Assembly: GCA_947044405.1 (NCBI GenBank)
Contig: CAMRHE010000506.1
Coordinates: forward strand, 1,050,001-1,114,000
Length of the DNA: 64,000 bases
Direction: 5' to 3'
From: Leptodactylus fallax
Lineage: Eukaryota > Chordata > Amphibia > Anura > Leptodactylidae
Shown: piece by piece, positions 34,480 through 45,760 of the stretch
Layout of the letters: the number at the start of each line of letters is the position of its first letter
How positions within the stretch are numbered: position 1 is the stretch's first letter
The notes under the pieces: generated by a model
Told to the model about the DNA's origin: nothing
Seen by the model: only the letters and a program-made list of their open reading frames with translations
Database searches by the model: none
Translations under genes and position numbers: made by a program

Positions 34480-34980
34480 ACAAAAAAGCAGGTTTTTCCA
34501 TAGCAATAGTCATTTATAAATTATAAAACAACTTTTCATATCGGTGACATATACTAAACTTTGTAATATATCTTACTAAAGAAATCTGTTTCATTCTCCA
34601 CTTATTAGACTGCTTTTATGCTCTTCATCTCTGCTCTTAATGGCATCTGTACCCATCTTCAGCCTACAGAAGTCTATAGAGAGGGGAGGGGGAGGAGGCT
34701 GGTAATTGATTGATAGCCTAGCCTTCCCTGAAGATGCAGGAGTGTCAGAAGAGCTGCCTCACTGACAGAATAGTAGAGTGTAGCAGATTTAGTTATTTAT
34801 GTGCCTTTTCCAACGCCTTCCTCCTCCCCCTCTCCATAGACTTCTGTGTGACAATAACTCTTTGATGATAAGTAAGGAAAAAAACGTATTTCTTTAATGA
34901 GATATATTATAATGTTTCTTATATTCACCGATGCAATTCATTTATAAAAAGTGGTTTATAACTGGAGGTACACTTTAATC
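34480..34980. repeat. Dispersed repeat S, copy 1
   Basis: Shares ordered blocks with 62510-62856: AGAAGTCTATAGAGAGGGG, GCTGGTAATTGATTGATAG, CCAACGCCTTCCTCCTCCC, CTCTCCATAGACTTCTGTGT, ATGTTTCTTATATTCACCG and a TTATAACTGGAGGTACACTT end. The GAAGTCTATAGAGAG / CTCTCCATAGACTTC pair is an inverted core, so this is likely a palindromic MITE. Non-coding. Confidence 0.7.
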
Positions 34981-36530
34981 CTCATCCCCACAGTCCAATA
35001 GTTTTAGATGGATCGCCCTCCATAGTTTTTGGCTGTGGTTATGTTATCCAGAATTTTAAGCTGTAACCTAGCTCTAGGCCAAATGATAAAACTACCGCAG
35101 TAGTCCGCCATGTAGCTCTTAGCTTAAAACAGCAATATTTTTTCCCATGAGGTCACCCAACCTCTTGAAGCTCCATAAGACAAACTAAGTTGCTTTTGTT
35201 ACCGACTATACAAACACTGTTCACTCGATGGCTAAATAGTCCCCTGTTGCCTAAATGAGCATACCCCCGCATGCTATATGTTCAGGACTCAAGCTTCTGC
35301 TCATTTCCAAGGCAATTCAGGGCTAATGAAGTTCAATAGCTTCAAGGAAAAATTCCAGTTTAAAGAATTCCCAAAGCCAAAAGTAACACTGGGCAGCTGA
35401 GTGTCAGCACAAACAACCATAAAAACCTTACAGCCCCTGCTGCCTGAGAAAGCAAACCTGAGCGCAAGCAGAGCACAATAGGTAGGCAAATATAATTAGC
35501 AAATGAATTCATATTGTGGAGGACGGGCTAATTTCTGGGAATTTCAAGGACCCCTTATAGACAAAAAGAGCCCTTCCAAGTCCTATTCTTTGTGCACACA
35601 AGGCCCGGAGTTTTCCCTAGTAAATCTGAATACGGCTCCTATGACCTTCTAAACTTAAAGTGCATTTTACACGCCTGGACGCCCAGCCACAGAACAACCT
35701 GAGAGAGAAGGAGGGAGGGGAGAGAAATCCTGCTGCATAGCAGCCAAAGGGAGGGGGTAGGGAATTGATTGCAATAGGATATACAATTGGGGGGCTAATT
35801 TACATGGTAATTGCCAAACCGTGGTTAGATTTAGCCTCCCTTGCCAAGATAGCGAACACAAAAAAAAAAAAAAAAGACATGCGTTGTGTTATTGTGGAGG
35901 TGCTGACTATGAAATTTCCTTTCGACTGTCTTGATGCTACAATATAACATTCCTGTTATTATTAGCAGGGAATTTTAACAGCCTTGCACGGACAGCAATT
36001 ATGTTGCATACACACAACACAATAGTCTCACATCGCAAATAAATCATTCGCCTCCCATCCAGCTTTATGCTGGCTGGATTTCATGGTCTGGTGACTCTGT
36101 GTGACCCCTGTTGCACTGCTGTTCCTAAACTTCTAAGATAAAGTTTATAACTTGTTTTCATTATCCAGTATTGGAAGGGAATACGTTGTGTGTTTTTTTT
36201 CCCAAAAACTCCTGTGCAGCCTCCCCCTTGGGCTTAGAGTAGAGCTCCGTCATGCCATGAGTTTCATGGAAAAGGCTTGTTAATAGTTAACTAGTTTCCT
36301 AGAATGCATCCTGCAGCCTGGCTGCGGTTGTAGGGATATCTATGAGCCTCCATGTTTGCAGCGGTTTACGCTTTATGGATGATTCAGCAAACCAAATGCA
36401 ACACATATGAACCTTTTCTGAGATATATTTATTAAAATGGCCCAAGCAGTACGATATTTTACTCTATATACACAGAAGTAATGTACATACAATTTTCAAC
36501 CTCTTTATCATTGCATTGCATTATTTACGC
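34981..36530. other. Low-repeat non-coding stretch
   Basis: Little resemblance to the repeats elsewhere in the window. A run of A at 35860-35875. The parts 35480-35650 and 35890-36140 look like possible conserved non-coding sequence (unique, moderately structured; CCAGC / GCTGG hairpin at 36058-36078). No coding signal. Confidence 0.4.
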
Positions 36531-36752
36531 TAGGTTCACATTAGTGTCCGACTATCCATTGTTATGGTCCATTGGAGGATAGTCGGACTGTTATAACAGC
36601 AGTCACATACAGAGCTCGACAAACCGCTAACCATAATGGGACCCATCAGGTGTCCGTTCTTTTATACTGAAACTTCCAGACAAAAGACTTGCAGAACTTT
36701 TTCGTCCAGAAATTTTCAACACACACAGAGACTCCATTGCTGATGTGAACAT
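36531..36752. mobile_element. Small MITE with GGTTCACATTAGTG end
   Basis: Left CTAGGTTCACATTAGTGTCC, right GATGTGAACATAGAC; internal GTCCGACTATCC / GGATAGTCGGAC inverted motif. Similar in style to 16244-16871 and 62117-62334. No coding capacity. Confidence 0.55.
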
Positions 36753-36965
36753 AGACTAATCTTGTACTTATACTGAGTTACAGCCTATAATGTACTCCAG
36801 AGCTGCATTCATAATGCTGCTGATAGAATCACTGTGTACATATATTGTATTACTTATCTTGTATTGATCATGAATTACAACATGTACTCCAAAGCTGCAT
36901 TCATACTAGTATAGTCAATGTGGACATAAATTATATAACTTATCTTGTACTGATCCTGAGTTACA

Positions 36966-36969
<4 letters not shown>

Positions 36970-37013
<44 letters not shown>
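36970..37013. repeat. (TA)n microsatellite
   Basis: A run of about 22 TA dinucleotides directly abutting the Tc1-D left end; its last TA serves as the target dinucleotide. Confidence 0.97.
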
Positions 37014-37016
<3 letters not shown>

Positions 37017-38654
37017 TTGTGCTAAAAAGTTTACATACCCTGGCACATTTTTTGGTTTTTTGGCCTTTTTTAGGAGAATATGAATGATAACACAAAAACT
37101 TTTTCTCCACTCATGGTTAGTGGTTGGTTGAAGCCATTTATTGCCAAACTTCTGAGTTTTCTCTTTTTAAATCATAATGACAACCAAAAACATCAAAATG
37201 ACCCTGTTCAAAAGTTCACATCCCCCAGTTCTTAATACCATGTATTGCCCCCTCTAACATCAATGAGAGCTTGAAGTCTTTTGTGGTAGTTGTGGACGAG
37301 GCTCTTTATTTTCTAAGATGGTAAAACTGCCCATTCTTCTTGGCAAAAAGTCTCCAGTTCCTGTAAATTCCTGGGCTGTCTTGCATGTCCTGCGCGCTTG
37401 AGATCTCCCCACAGTGGCTCAATGATATTGAGGTCAGGAGACTGAGATGGCCACTCCAGAACCTTCACTTTCTTCTGCTGTAGCCAATGACAGGTCGACT
37501 TGGCCTTGTGTTTTGGATCGTTGTCATGTTGGAACGTCCAAGTACGACCCATGCGCAGCTTCCTGGCTGATGAGTGCAAATTTGCCTCCAGTATTTGCTG
37601 ATAACCTGCTGCATTCATCTTTCCTTCAACTTTGACCAAGTTTCCTGTGCCTTTGAAGCTCACACATCCCCACATCATCAGTGATCCACCTCCGTGCTTT
37701 ACAGTAGGAATGGTGTTCCTTTCATCATAGGCCTTGTTGACACCTCTCCAAATGTAACGTTTATGGTTGTGGCCAAAAAGTTCGATTTTTGTCTCATCAC
37801 TCCAAATGACCTTGTTCCAGAAGTTTTGAGGCTTGTCTCTGTGCTGTTTGGCGTATTGAAGGCGAGATTCTTTGTGGCATTTGCGCAGTAATGGCTTTCT
37901 TCTGGCAACTCAACAATGCAGCCCATTTTTCTTCAAGTGCCTCCTTATTGTGCATCTTGAAACAGCCACACCGATAGTTCTCAGAGAGTCCTGTATTTCA
38001 GGTGATGTTATGTGTGGGGTTTTCTTTGCATCCCGAACAATTTTCCAGGCAGTTGTGGCCAAAATTTTGGTTGGTCTACCTGACCGTGGTTTGGTTTTTA
38101 GAGAGCCCCTGAGTTTCCATTTGTTAATCACAGTTTGAACACTGCTGACTGGCATTATCAATTCCTTGGATATATTTTTGTATCCCTTTCCTGTTTTATA
38201 CAGTTCAACTACTTTTTCCTGTAGATCTGCGGACAATTCTTTTGCTTTCCCCATGACTCACAATCCAGAAACGTCAGTAGCTGGAGGAGAGATGCGACAG
38301 TCTGTCTGGATCCCAGAAACTCACTCAGTTTTTATGCACACACTGATTACAAGCAAACAGGTCACAGGTGAGGATGTTACCTTTAGTAGCCATTCAAACC
38401 CCTTTGTGTCAACTTCTGAGCATGTTATCAGGCCAAAATCACCAGGGTATGTGAACTTTTGAACAGGGTCATTTTGATGTTTTTGGTTGTCATTATGATT
38501 TAAAAGGAGAAAACAGAAGTTTGACAATAAATGGCTTCAACCAACCACTAACCATGAGTGGAGAAAAAGTTTTTGTGTTATCATTCATATTCTCTGGAAA
38601 AAGGCCAAAAAAACAAATAATCTGCCGGGGTATGTAAACTTTTTAGCACAACTG
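37014..38654 (-). mobile_element. Tc1-like transposon (Tc1-D), 1641 bp, inactive
   Basis: TA on both sides (37012-37013, 38655-38656). Terminal repeats of about 205 bp, both starting CAGTTGTGCTAAAAAGTTTA and carrying an inner copy of the AAAAGTTCACAT motif (IR/DR layout). Arms agree closely over AACTTTTTCTCCACTCATGG and neighbouring sequence. One minus-strand transposase with two stops. Inserted into a TA microsatellite within a satellite. Confidence 0.95.
37232..38254 (-). pseudogene. Tc1-like DD34E transposase with two nonsense codons
   Basis: Full length: 341 codons from ATG (38252-38254, MGKAKELSADLQEKVVELYK) to TAA (37232-37234), with no frameshift. TGA at codon 115 (37910-37912) lies after KKNGLHC and looks like a CGA-to-TGA change; TAG at codon 314 (37313-37315) lies after EEWAVLPS. 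The N-terminal helix-turn-helix and a GRP hook (SGRPTK near 79-84) are intact. The triad is intact: Asp153 (IWSDETK), Asp244 (FQHDND), Glu279 (PDLNIIE), numbering identical to the element at 9826-11422. Decay is therefore slight, but the protein would stop after the DNA-binding domain. Confidence 0.93.
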
Positions 38655-38987
38655 TATATACTTCAGAGCTGAGTCTTATATACCCTGCTACTGAGTCATT
38701 GTGCACTTACATTACTTATCTTACTTATATTACTGATCCTGAGTTACAACCTATACATATATTTATATATATACTTCAGAGCTGAGTCATATATACTGTG
38801 CACTTACATTACTTATCTTGTACTGATCCTGAGTTACAACCTATACTCCAGAACTGCATTCATAGTTCTATTGGTAGAGTCACTGTTTACATACATTGCA
38901 TTCTTTATCTTGTACTAATCCTGAATTACAGCCTCTAATACACTCCAGAGCTATACTCATAATTCTGCTGGTTGAGTCACTGGAGGG

Positions 38988-40354
38988 GAGATTAATTAAA
39001 TTGGAGATATGCCATAAGAGGCTTACTAAATTTGGCACATCTTCTGGTGGATTATGCACCAGAACAACAAAGCATAGCTCATAGCTGATATAGATTTGCG
39101 ATATAATTTACGTCAATTTCTGGTGTAAATGATAGCAAATCTATTTAGTAAAGGGAGGCCATGCCCCTTCCCACTTTGTTTTGGTCAACTTTAATATGGT
39201 AAAAGCAGTAGGCTTGTCTTGTGATTGATTCAGCATTATATATAAACTTCCATCATGCTTACATACATAACTCTTTTCAATCTGTAGAAGAAAACCGAGA
39301 TTTATCCAAAAATGTTGGGCTTAGACTCCTTACTTACATAAGTTGTACAGCGCTGCGGAACATGTTGGCGCTATATAAATAAAATGTATTATTATTATTA
39401 TTATATGACTGTTCATAATCTTACAACTACTGAAAAATTGTCCACCTAAAATTTTAGGCTTCTGAATTCTTGAATATTCATCCAAAAATGAGGTGGAAAC
39501 TAAATACTATCGACGTCCATCACTTTTACATATATAACTCATCTCAGTCTTAGAACTATTAAAAAAAATTGGCAACCTAGAATTTTGAAATTCTGATTTT
39601 TTTTGTACATTTGTCCAACAATTTCACACTTATATATTTAGAATAAATGCGCTGGCATATTAATTTTATTAATTCAAGTATTGTCCATTATTTTATAATA
39701 TTCTTAACTATTGGCCAATGTTTTTGCTTTATAAACAGTAGTCACATGCCAGAGACAAGATTCCTCCAGCTAGCTTCCCCTTGGATGTTGCAAAATCACT
39801 GGGGTTATACAAATAGTCCTGCTGTTGGGGGCTTTTACAGGTCAAGTATCAGATTCTACCTTTTCTGTTAAGTGTTCTGTATCCTGAAGATTCCCCCCAC
39901 CTTCAGCTGAAACTATTTTTAATGTTCCCTCGGGGGAGAATTCCTCAATGAATTACTTTTCACTGGAACAACATTCAGTTAATGATTTAGAGATCATTCA
40001 ACTCGCCCATATTTCTTGTGATACATATTAAAAATGTATCAGTATTATGGGTGAAATTCTTCCTCAGCAATGGTATCCAGTTCTGATTAGATCAGGAAAG
40101 AAAACTTGTGATACCTGTTATTAAGAAATGTTCTACATCTCCCACGTATTTACTTTCTATGAACTCAAGCGTAAGAAGAAGCAACCAGATAGGGAGATAT
40201 GTTTGATATAATCCTGGATAAATTCAGAACATAGGGCACCTGTAAAGGGGGTAATCCTTATCACCCTTATTATTCCTGGCTTTGTTTGTCCCTTTTGTGT
40301 CAACCTATTTCCCTTTTCTTGTTTTGCATTTGGTAGACAGGTGTGAACGGTCTA
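38988..40354. other. Non-coding stretch with LINE tail at 39340-39405
   Basis: The part 38990-39170 resembles the CAAATTTGGCACA-type repeat. At 39347-39405 the plus strand reads AGCGCTGCGGAACATGTTGG, CGCTATATAAATAAA and (TTA)n, an L2/SINE 3' tail cut off at its 5' side. The rest is AT-rich and unassigned. Confidence 0.5.
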
Positions 40355-40515
40355 CATTTCGGGGTCAGCAACCTACGGCACTCCAGATCCTATGAAACTA
40401 CAACTCCCAATTTGCTCCATTCACTTCCATGGGAGTTCCAACAACAGCAGAGCAAGTATGAATGCTGGGAGTTGTAGTTTTACAACAGCTGGAGTGCCGA
40501 AGGTTGCCTACCCCT
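40355..40515. mobile_element. Small palindromic MITE (ACTACAACTCCCA type)
   Basis: Ends are inverted (GGGGTCAGCAACCTACGGCA / TGCCGAAGGTTGCCTACCCC), and so is the interior (AAACTACAACTCCCA / TGGGAGTTGTAGTTTT, CACTTCCATGGGAG). About 160 bp, non-coding. I could not find a clear target-site duplication. Confidence 0.7.
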
Positions 40516-42493
40516 GTGGTAGACCAAACACTTATAGCATTACTGGGTTATTGAAAACAGTTTCCTGGCTTCCAGTCGAAAGGAGAAGAGACTGATGCTG
40601 ATGGAGGGGTAAGGCTGTGGAGCTGAACACAGTGCCATGGTGTTATCATGGGGAAGCCTAACAAGGAGGTTATAATAGCAGGTGTTTGCAGGTAGTGACC
40701 ACCTGTACAACGCCAGAAGGCTCAACTCACCCATTGTTGTAGGTGCCAAAATACATTTATCCTTACTAAATGCATTGAGAAGTCACAAAAAAAATTTTTT
40801 CCTCTATGACAGGTACCCACAGATATAAGGAAGGATAGCTGTGGACCAGCAACCCTCTAGTCAGGAAAAAATAGAGTATTTCTAGCGATTATTGAGGAGG
40901 AGGGAAGACTGAGATACCCTACTTTTTGCCATTCAGAACATGAAGGTTTGGTGCTTGTTTTCCCCTTCTCCCTCTTTTCATGACCCTTGAGCCAATTTTC
41001 CACACCCTTACCCAACTAACAATGAATTTTCTCTAAAGAGGGGCATCATGCTAGGTTGGATGGAACTAACCAAAACTGGAACTCCTCTTATCAAAAAACC
41101 ATAGTAGTCATATCAAACATCTCTATGGCATGTATACTGTCAGACAAGGGGCAGTTAAAAAAAATGGTTGTCCATCTGATTGCGGCAATGATACATTTTA
41201 AGGACTGAGGATGGTATATACTGAAATAGAGTTTGTTCCACTTTGTAGCGTGCATAAATAAGAACAAACAAGTCGCTCCTAGTTCATGGCGACAGTACAA
41301 AAGCTTTGAAAACATCTAGTGGAACGTTATCAAAAAGTTGTCAAAAGCAGCTTCTCTGGAGAACAAGAAAAGAAATAATGTAACTTCTACTTTTTGAAGA
41401 ACATTTACACCCTAGAGAACGCACTAAGTAATACTTCTCAAGGAGATTAGTAATATCATTCCTACTGCAAGTCTAATACATCACAAAGGTCTTGGAGTTC
41501 CAAAACAATGTATTATGTTTTTAGTTGAGGATAGGTTTTACGCATGGAAACATATGGTACTGCCATGGGCACGAATGTGACTCCAAGGCACATAATCAAT
41601 TAATGATACATCCTGAAGATGGTTTTATACATTTCAGTAAAGAGTTACTCTTTTATTGGCGACATGTTACCAAATTGAAGGTGGGATTTGGAGCAACTGG
41701 ATCCCATAGATATAAGTTTAACATGTTGCTATGACATCGCGAGTGAAATAATACTTCATTAGCTCTATTATATTTTGCTTGACACATTTATAGCATACAT
41801 TCAGTAAAGGTAAATAGGAAGGTGACACCAGTGAATAAAACAAAGTGTAAGGCAGCTGTCGTTACTAAACCTTCTGTCCATTTATGCCATTGTACAGCTC
41901 CCTCATGTCATATGCTTTCAACCATGTCAGCACTCGGGTACATAGTACATTCTTTCTGCCTTGTAAAGCTTGTACGTTTTCAGTCTTCTCTTTGTATAGC
42001 AGTACTCCACAAAACGTTTTTATGAGGTATACACAACTTTTTATGAGATCCCACTAATTTGTGACAATGGGCGGCTTTGTCTTTATTTATTGCCATTACT
42101 TTAGGGAGTCAAAATACCAGAAGGCATGCAGCTGTTGACCCCTGTAGCCTTGAACTGGGATTAATTGATCTGTACAAGTGATGCCATAAAGTTGAAGGTA
42201 TTTATTTTCATGGAAGGACATACTATGGTCAATTAGCCCTTGCCCTTGTAGCATCACTTTACCTAAGGTTTTTTACAAATGACATTCTTACAATAGTCCT
42301 GCCTAAACAACAACAGACATGACGTTTGGCATTTCTTACTCTAGTTCTTAAGATCTGACATTCAGCAATGTCTCTATATTTAGTCTACAGTACAGGCACA
42401 CCAGCCCAGCCCCCTATAGTGAGACACTACTGCTGCTTCATCCATGGCCAAGGCAACAGAAGGCATCTAGCTGTCCATCACAGTGCCCACAAG
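40516..42493. other. Non-coding stretch without recognised features
   Basis: No gene, no clear repeat. Short ORFs only. Confidence 0.45.
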
Positions 42494-42935
42494 AATAATA
42501 ATAATAATAATAATAATAGTCCTTTAATAGTCCCACAGTGGGGAAATTCAGTGTGTTACAGCAGCAAAGATAAGATAAGCAGATACAAATACAAATACAA
42601 CATGTACAGGAATGTTCCAAGGTGAGAGGCATTACATTGATAGTAGACAGACAGATAGGACGTAGCAGAGGGGGGGGGGGAATTTAACAGGCAGAAAGAT
42701 ATTTCAGTTCTCTGTATGTAATGATCTCCGCTTAGGTCGGTGTTGGTTGTACAGCCTAACCGCGGTGGGGAGGAAAGACTTCCGATAGCGCTCCTTCTCA
42801 CACCTAGGGTGGAGCAGTCGGTCACTGACAGTACTGCCCAGCGCTATCACAGTCTCATGCATGGGATGGGACTCCTTCTGCATGGAGCTCACCACGGACA
42901 GTATCCTTCTGTCACCCACCACCTGCACTGGGTCC
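42494..42935 (-). mobile_element. 3' end of a non-LTR retrotransposon with (ATT)n tail
   Basis: On the minus strand the frame 42928-42704 reads DRRILSVVSSMQKESHPMHE and SDRLLHPRCEKERYRKSFLP TAVRLYN, the end of a LINE reverse-transcriptase polyprotein (the 'RCxxERxRxSFLPTAVRLYN' end is common to several LINE clades). The 3' UTR contains TTTCCCCACTGTGGGACTAT and ends in about nine ATT repeats (42494-42520). Everything upstream is missing. A G run at 42669-42680 lies in the 3' UTR. The clade is not certain. Confidence 0.7.
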
Positions 42936-45429
42936 AGAAGAAGAACTCACATAGACCTAGTGGCATTGTGAAAAAACAGATGCATCCGACTGATATAGAG
43001 TCCTAACCTTATCAACATGGGAGGTTTCCTGACCCCATACACATAGACAAAAGTTGTCAGAACCCAATAATTATGACGGGAACACATGACTATCTTATAT
43101 GTAAAAGGGCCTTCCAAGTCTTCCCTTTCATACCATGTCGGAGGAAGAAAGGATTTACCATCAGGGCTGTGCAGTCGGAGTTGTGGAGTCAGGGTAAGTT
43201 TTGGGTGGGGTAGGAAAATAGTTACAGATTAATAAAAATAAAATGATTAAAATGTTTATTCCATGAAAAAAATGATCCTCTCCATAGGGTTGAGGATAAA
43301 TAGCTGATCGGCTGGAGTCTGACTGCTAAGCCCCCCACTGACTATGAGAATTGGTAGGGGTGTATTACCGATATTGTGAATGCAGCCGCTATAAAGGCAG
43401 CTGAACCACTGGTGACTGGCCAAGGGTGTACATGTGTTTTCAATGAGGGAAGGAGAATAAGGTACAACCAGATACTTTGAGCGCCCTCTAGAATAAAGAT
43501 TCAGGCATGTTAAAGTTCAATATACCTGACCCTTTCTTCCTCCAAAATATGCCAAGTGAAATTCAACTAAGCATCCCATGAAATAATCAGCTGGTCCCAA
43601 AATAAATTTCGCCCACCTTAGTCTAATGAGTATGATCACCTTAAAAACAGAAGACAAAATGTGGACCGCCAAGATTAGATTCTTATTGTTACCTAGTCTT
43701 CTTCTAAGGACTTCCGGTCTATTGAAATACCAGTATGTGAATATCTGAGAACGTAACAACATTTAGGTTTAGAAATCCTAGAAGGAAGGTGAGAAATAGC
43801 CGCAAGATCACCATTTTATCTGATGTAACTCCTGTTCTCAGACTCTCTAGGCAGATTTACATATGTGTGAATGGTTACTTTATAAACTCCAGATCTGTAC
43901 TTGAGCTTTATTGCCCTTTTACCACATTTACACAATTAGCTATAAATCACTGGAGTTTGTGGGAAGTCAGCTGTCTGAAAAACTAACATTTGGCTGAAGA
44001 AACGTGACATGACCCATGTCAAGAGAACTGGCTCAGAAACCACAAATCACCTATTGATAGGCATGTAAGACGACCCTTCATGGAATAGAGGAGGGCTGTT
44101 ATTCCAAGTTACCTTTGGGTAATGAATAGAAGGATATAATGATAAATTTCTCTGTTTCAGCCAATAAATGATGTAAAACATGTTGGGGGGAATTTATTAA
44201 AACTGGAGTTTGTTCTGAGGCCCCACATTGGGGGAAAAGCAGCTTTTTTTGTTGCAGATTTTGCTGCAGAATTTTGAGCCAAAGCCAAGAATGGCTACAA
44301 AAGGAATCGGAAATATATAGGAAGCTCTTATATTTATACCTTCTGCTCAATCCACTCCTGGTTGAGGCTCAAAAAACTGCAGAAAAATCTGCAGCAAAAA
44401 AATCTGCGTTTCCGCAACGTGGGCCTTGCCTAAATCTGATAAGCGAAGTGTCCCCACCCTGCCCTTCCTTGATCCCCAACCACATTCTGTCGACCTTCTT
44501 ATAAAGTGGCAGACAGGATACAGAAACAAGAAAGTGGCACATCTTTGGTTCAAATTGCCAAAGATGCGACACTTCTACACCAGTTTCTTGGCACAATACT
44601 GTTTTTGGATCATCTTCTTTATGTAGCGTCATCCTTGATAAATGTCGTCTCCAAAGAGACCTGACACTAGACACATTAATCATCTTGTGTGAGGTAGCAG
44701 TCGCGTACATAAGGATTTCATGGCTGAAGACACAAGCTGGAGAACAAAGCAATGATGAGCCCACTTTAACCTCTTCATAAGTCAAAGGTCAGCCAGGATT
44801 CTCCTAACTCTAGCACTACCTTTATACAGTGTAGCCACAGGCCAGATTATAAACCAGGACATTATCCGAGATGTTATGCCTTGCAACAAAGAAAATGGGC
44901 GGTAATGACACAGGGATTCTTACTTTGGTACTTCCCCTGTGTCCCTCTTTCTGCTCTATCAAGTATGCAGAGAGATACCAGACATGGTGAGTCTGGGAAG
45001 CTGTTCCTGAAGATGCGGTATTTTTTCTGCTTGTCCGAGAAGGTGCTTAGCAAGTGCAATGGCTTTAAAGTTGTCCCACGCAGAGAAAATGGTGCAGCTT
45101 TAGAAGAATCAGCTCACCATACCAGGGATTCTACTGCAGAAGCAAGACTGAGCATGAATGTGCACCTTGTCACATTGATTGAGGTCAATACAATCCCTGG
45201 AATATCTGAGGATATAAGCATTTATTTAATAAGTGGATATACTAAAAATATAACCATTGTCTCTCACTGGGGGGACAACCACCAGGACTCCCTTTGTATC
45301 GTCCCTGTGAATGAAGGACCAGGGCACATGTTTGGATGGCACTTCATTCACATCTATGATCTGACGCAACCCCAATGGGGGAATTTACTAATTAATATGC
45401 CAGAAAACTTGAATAGCATTGGCACAACT
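42936..45429. other. Non-coding stretch with dispersed repeats
   Basis: The part 43270-43440 resembles the 24186-24450 / 47620-47930 family. The part 43480-43560 carries the GGCATGTTAAAGTTCAAT motif. The part 44190-44420 contains an inverted AAATCTGC / GCAGATTTTGC motif. The 183-codon plus-strand ORF at 44881-45432 starts at TTG, lacks any recognised domain and ends in repeat sequence. Confidence 0.35.
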
Positions 45430-45760
45430 TAGGTGCATGGCTCTGACTTGCGCCTAAAATGAGCCATATGAGCTGTTTTTTACACTGCTCGCCACTTTTT
45501 AAGATAGTGGGAGGAGCAGGGATGGGAACCTAGGTGGGCCGGGGATGCGTTGGTCCATTAGATTTACTATAACTCACACCAGAGAACTGGCATGAGTTAT
45601 ATCAGTAATCTACGTCAGTCCCTGACTGACGTAGATTTCCATTCTGGTGCACAGGCCCCCCCAAGGTGCATCAGAATTATTGGCTGGAGCCCCTAAATAA
45701 TTCCTGTGTATCTAGCGTCAATGGAGGAATTAAGTAGTCAGTCTAAATAAATCCTCCCAG
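45430..45760. repeat. Dispersed GGGGGAATTTA...ACTGGCATGAG repeat
   Basis: Contains AACTCACACCAGAGAACTGGCATGAG-type blocks (in two pieces) and CTTGCGCC, related to 52027-52355 and 52440-52830. The upstream part, GGGGGAATTTACTAATTAAT, is at 45374. Non-coding. Confidence 0.5.

Larger units (their letters stand above)
36745..38987. repeat. Satellite with about 95-bp unit, interrupted by Tc1-D
   Basis: The unit contains TTACTTATCTTGTACTGATC, CTGAGTTACAACCTATA, CTCCAGAGCTGCATTCAT and GAGTCACTGTGTACATA. Diverged copies lie at 36745-37011 and continue at 38657-38987 after the transposon. The array existed before the Tc1 insertion. Confidence 0.8.

Noticed and set aside
40355..40515. Possible hAT element with 8-bp target duplication
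   Set aside because: Inverted ends are clear, but I could not find matching 8-bp flanks, so the superfamily is left open.
44881..45432. 183-codon plus-strand ORF, the longest outside transposons
   Set aside because: Starts at TTG, has no recognised domain, and its end runs into the GGGGGAATTTA repeat; likely chance.
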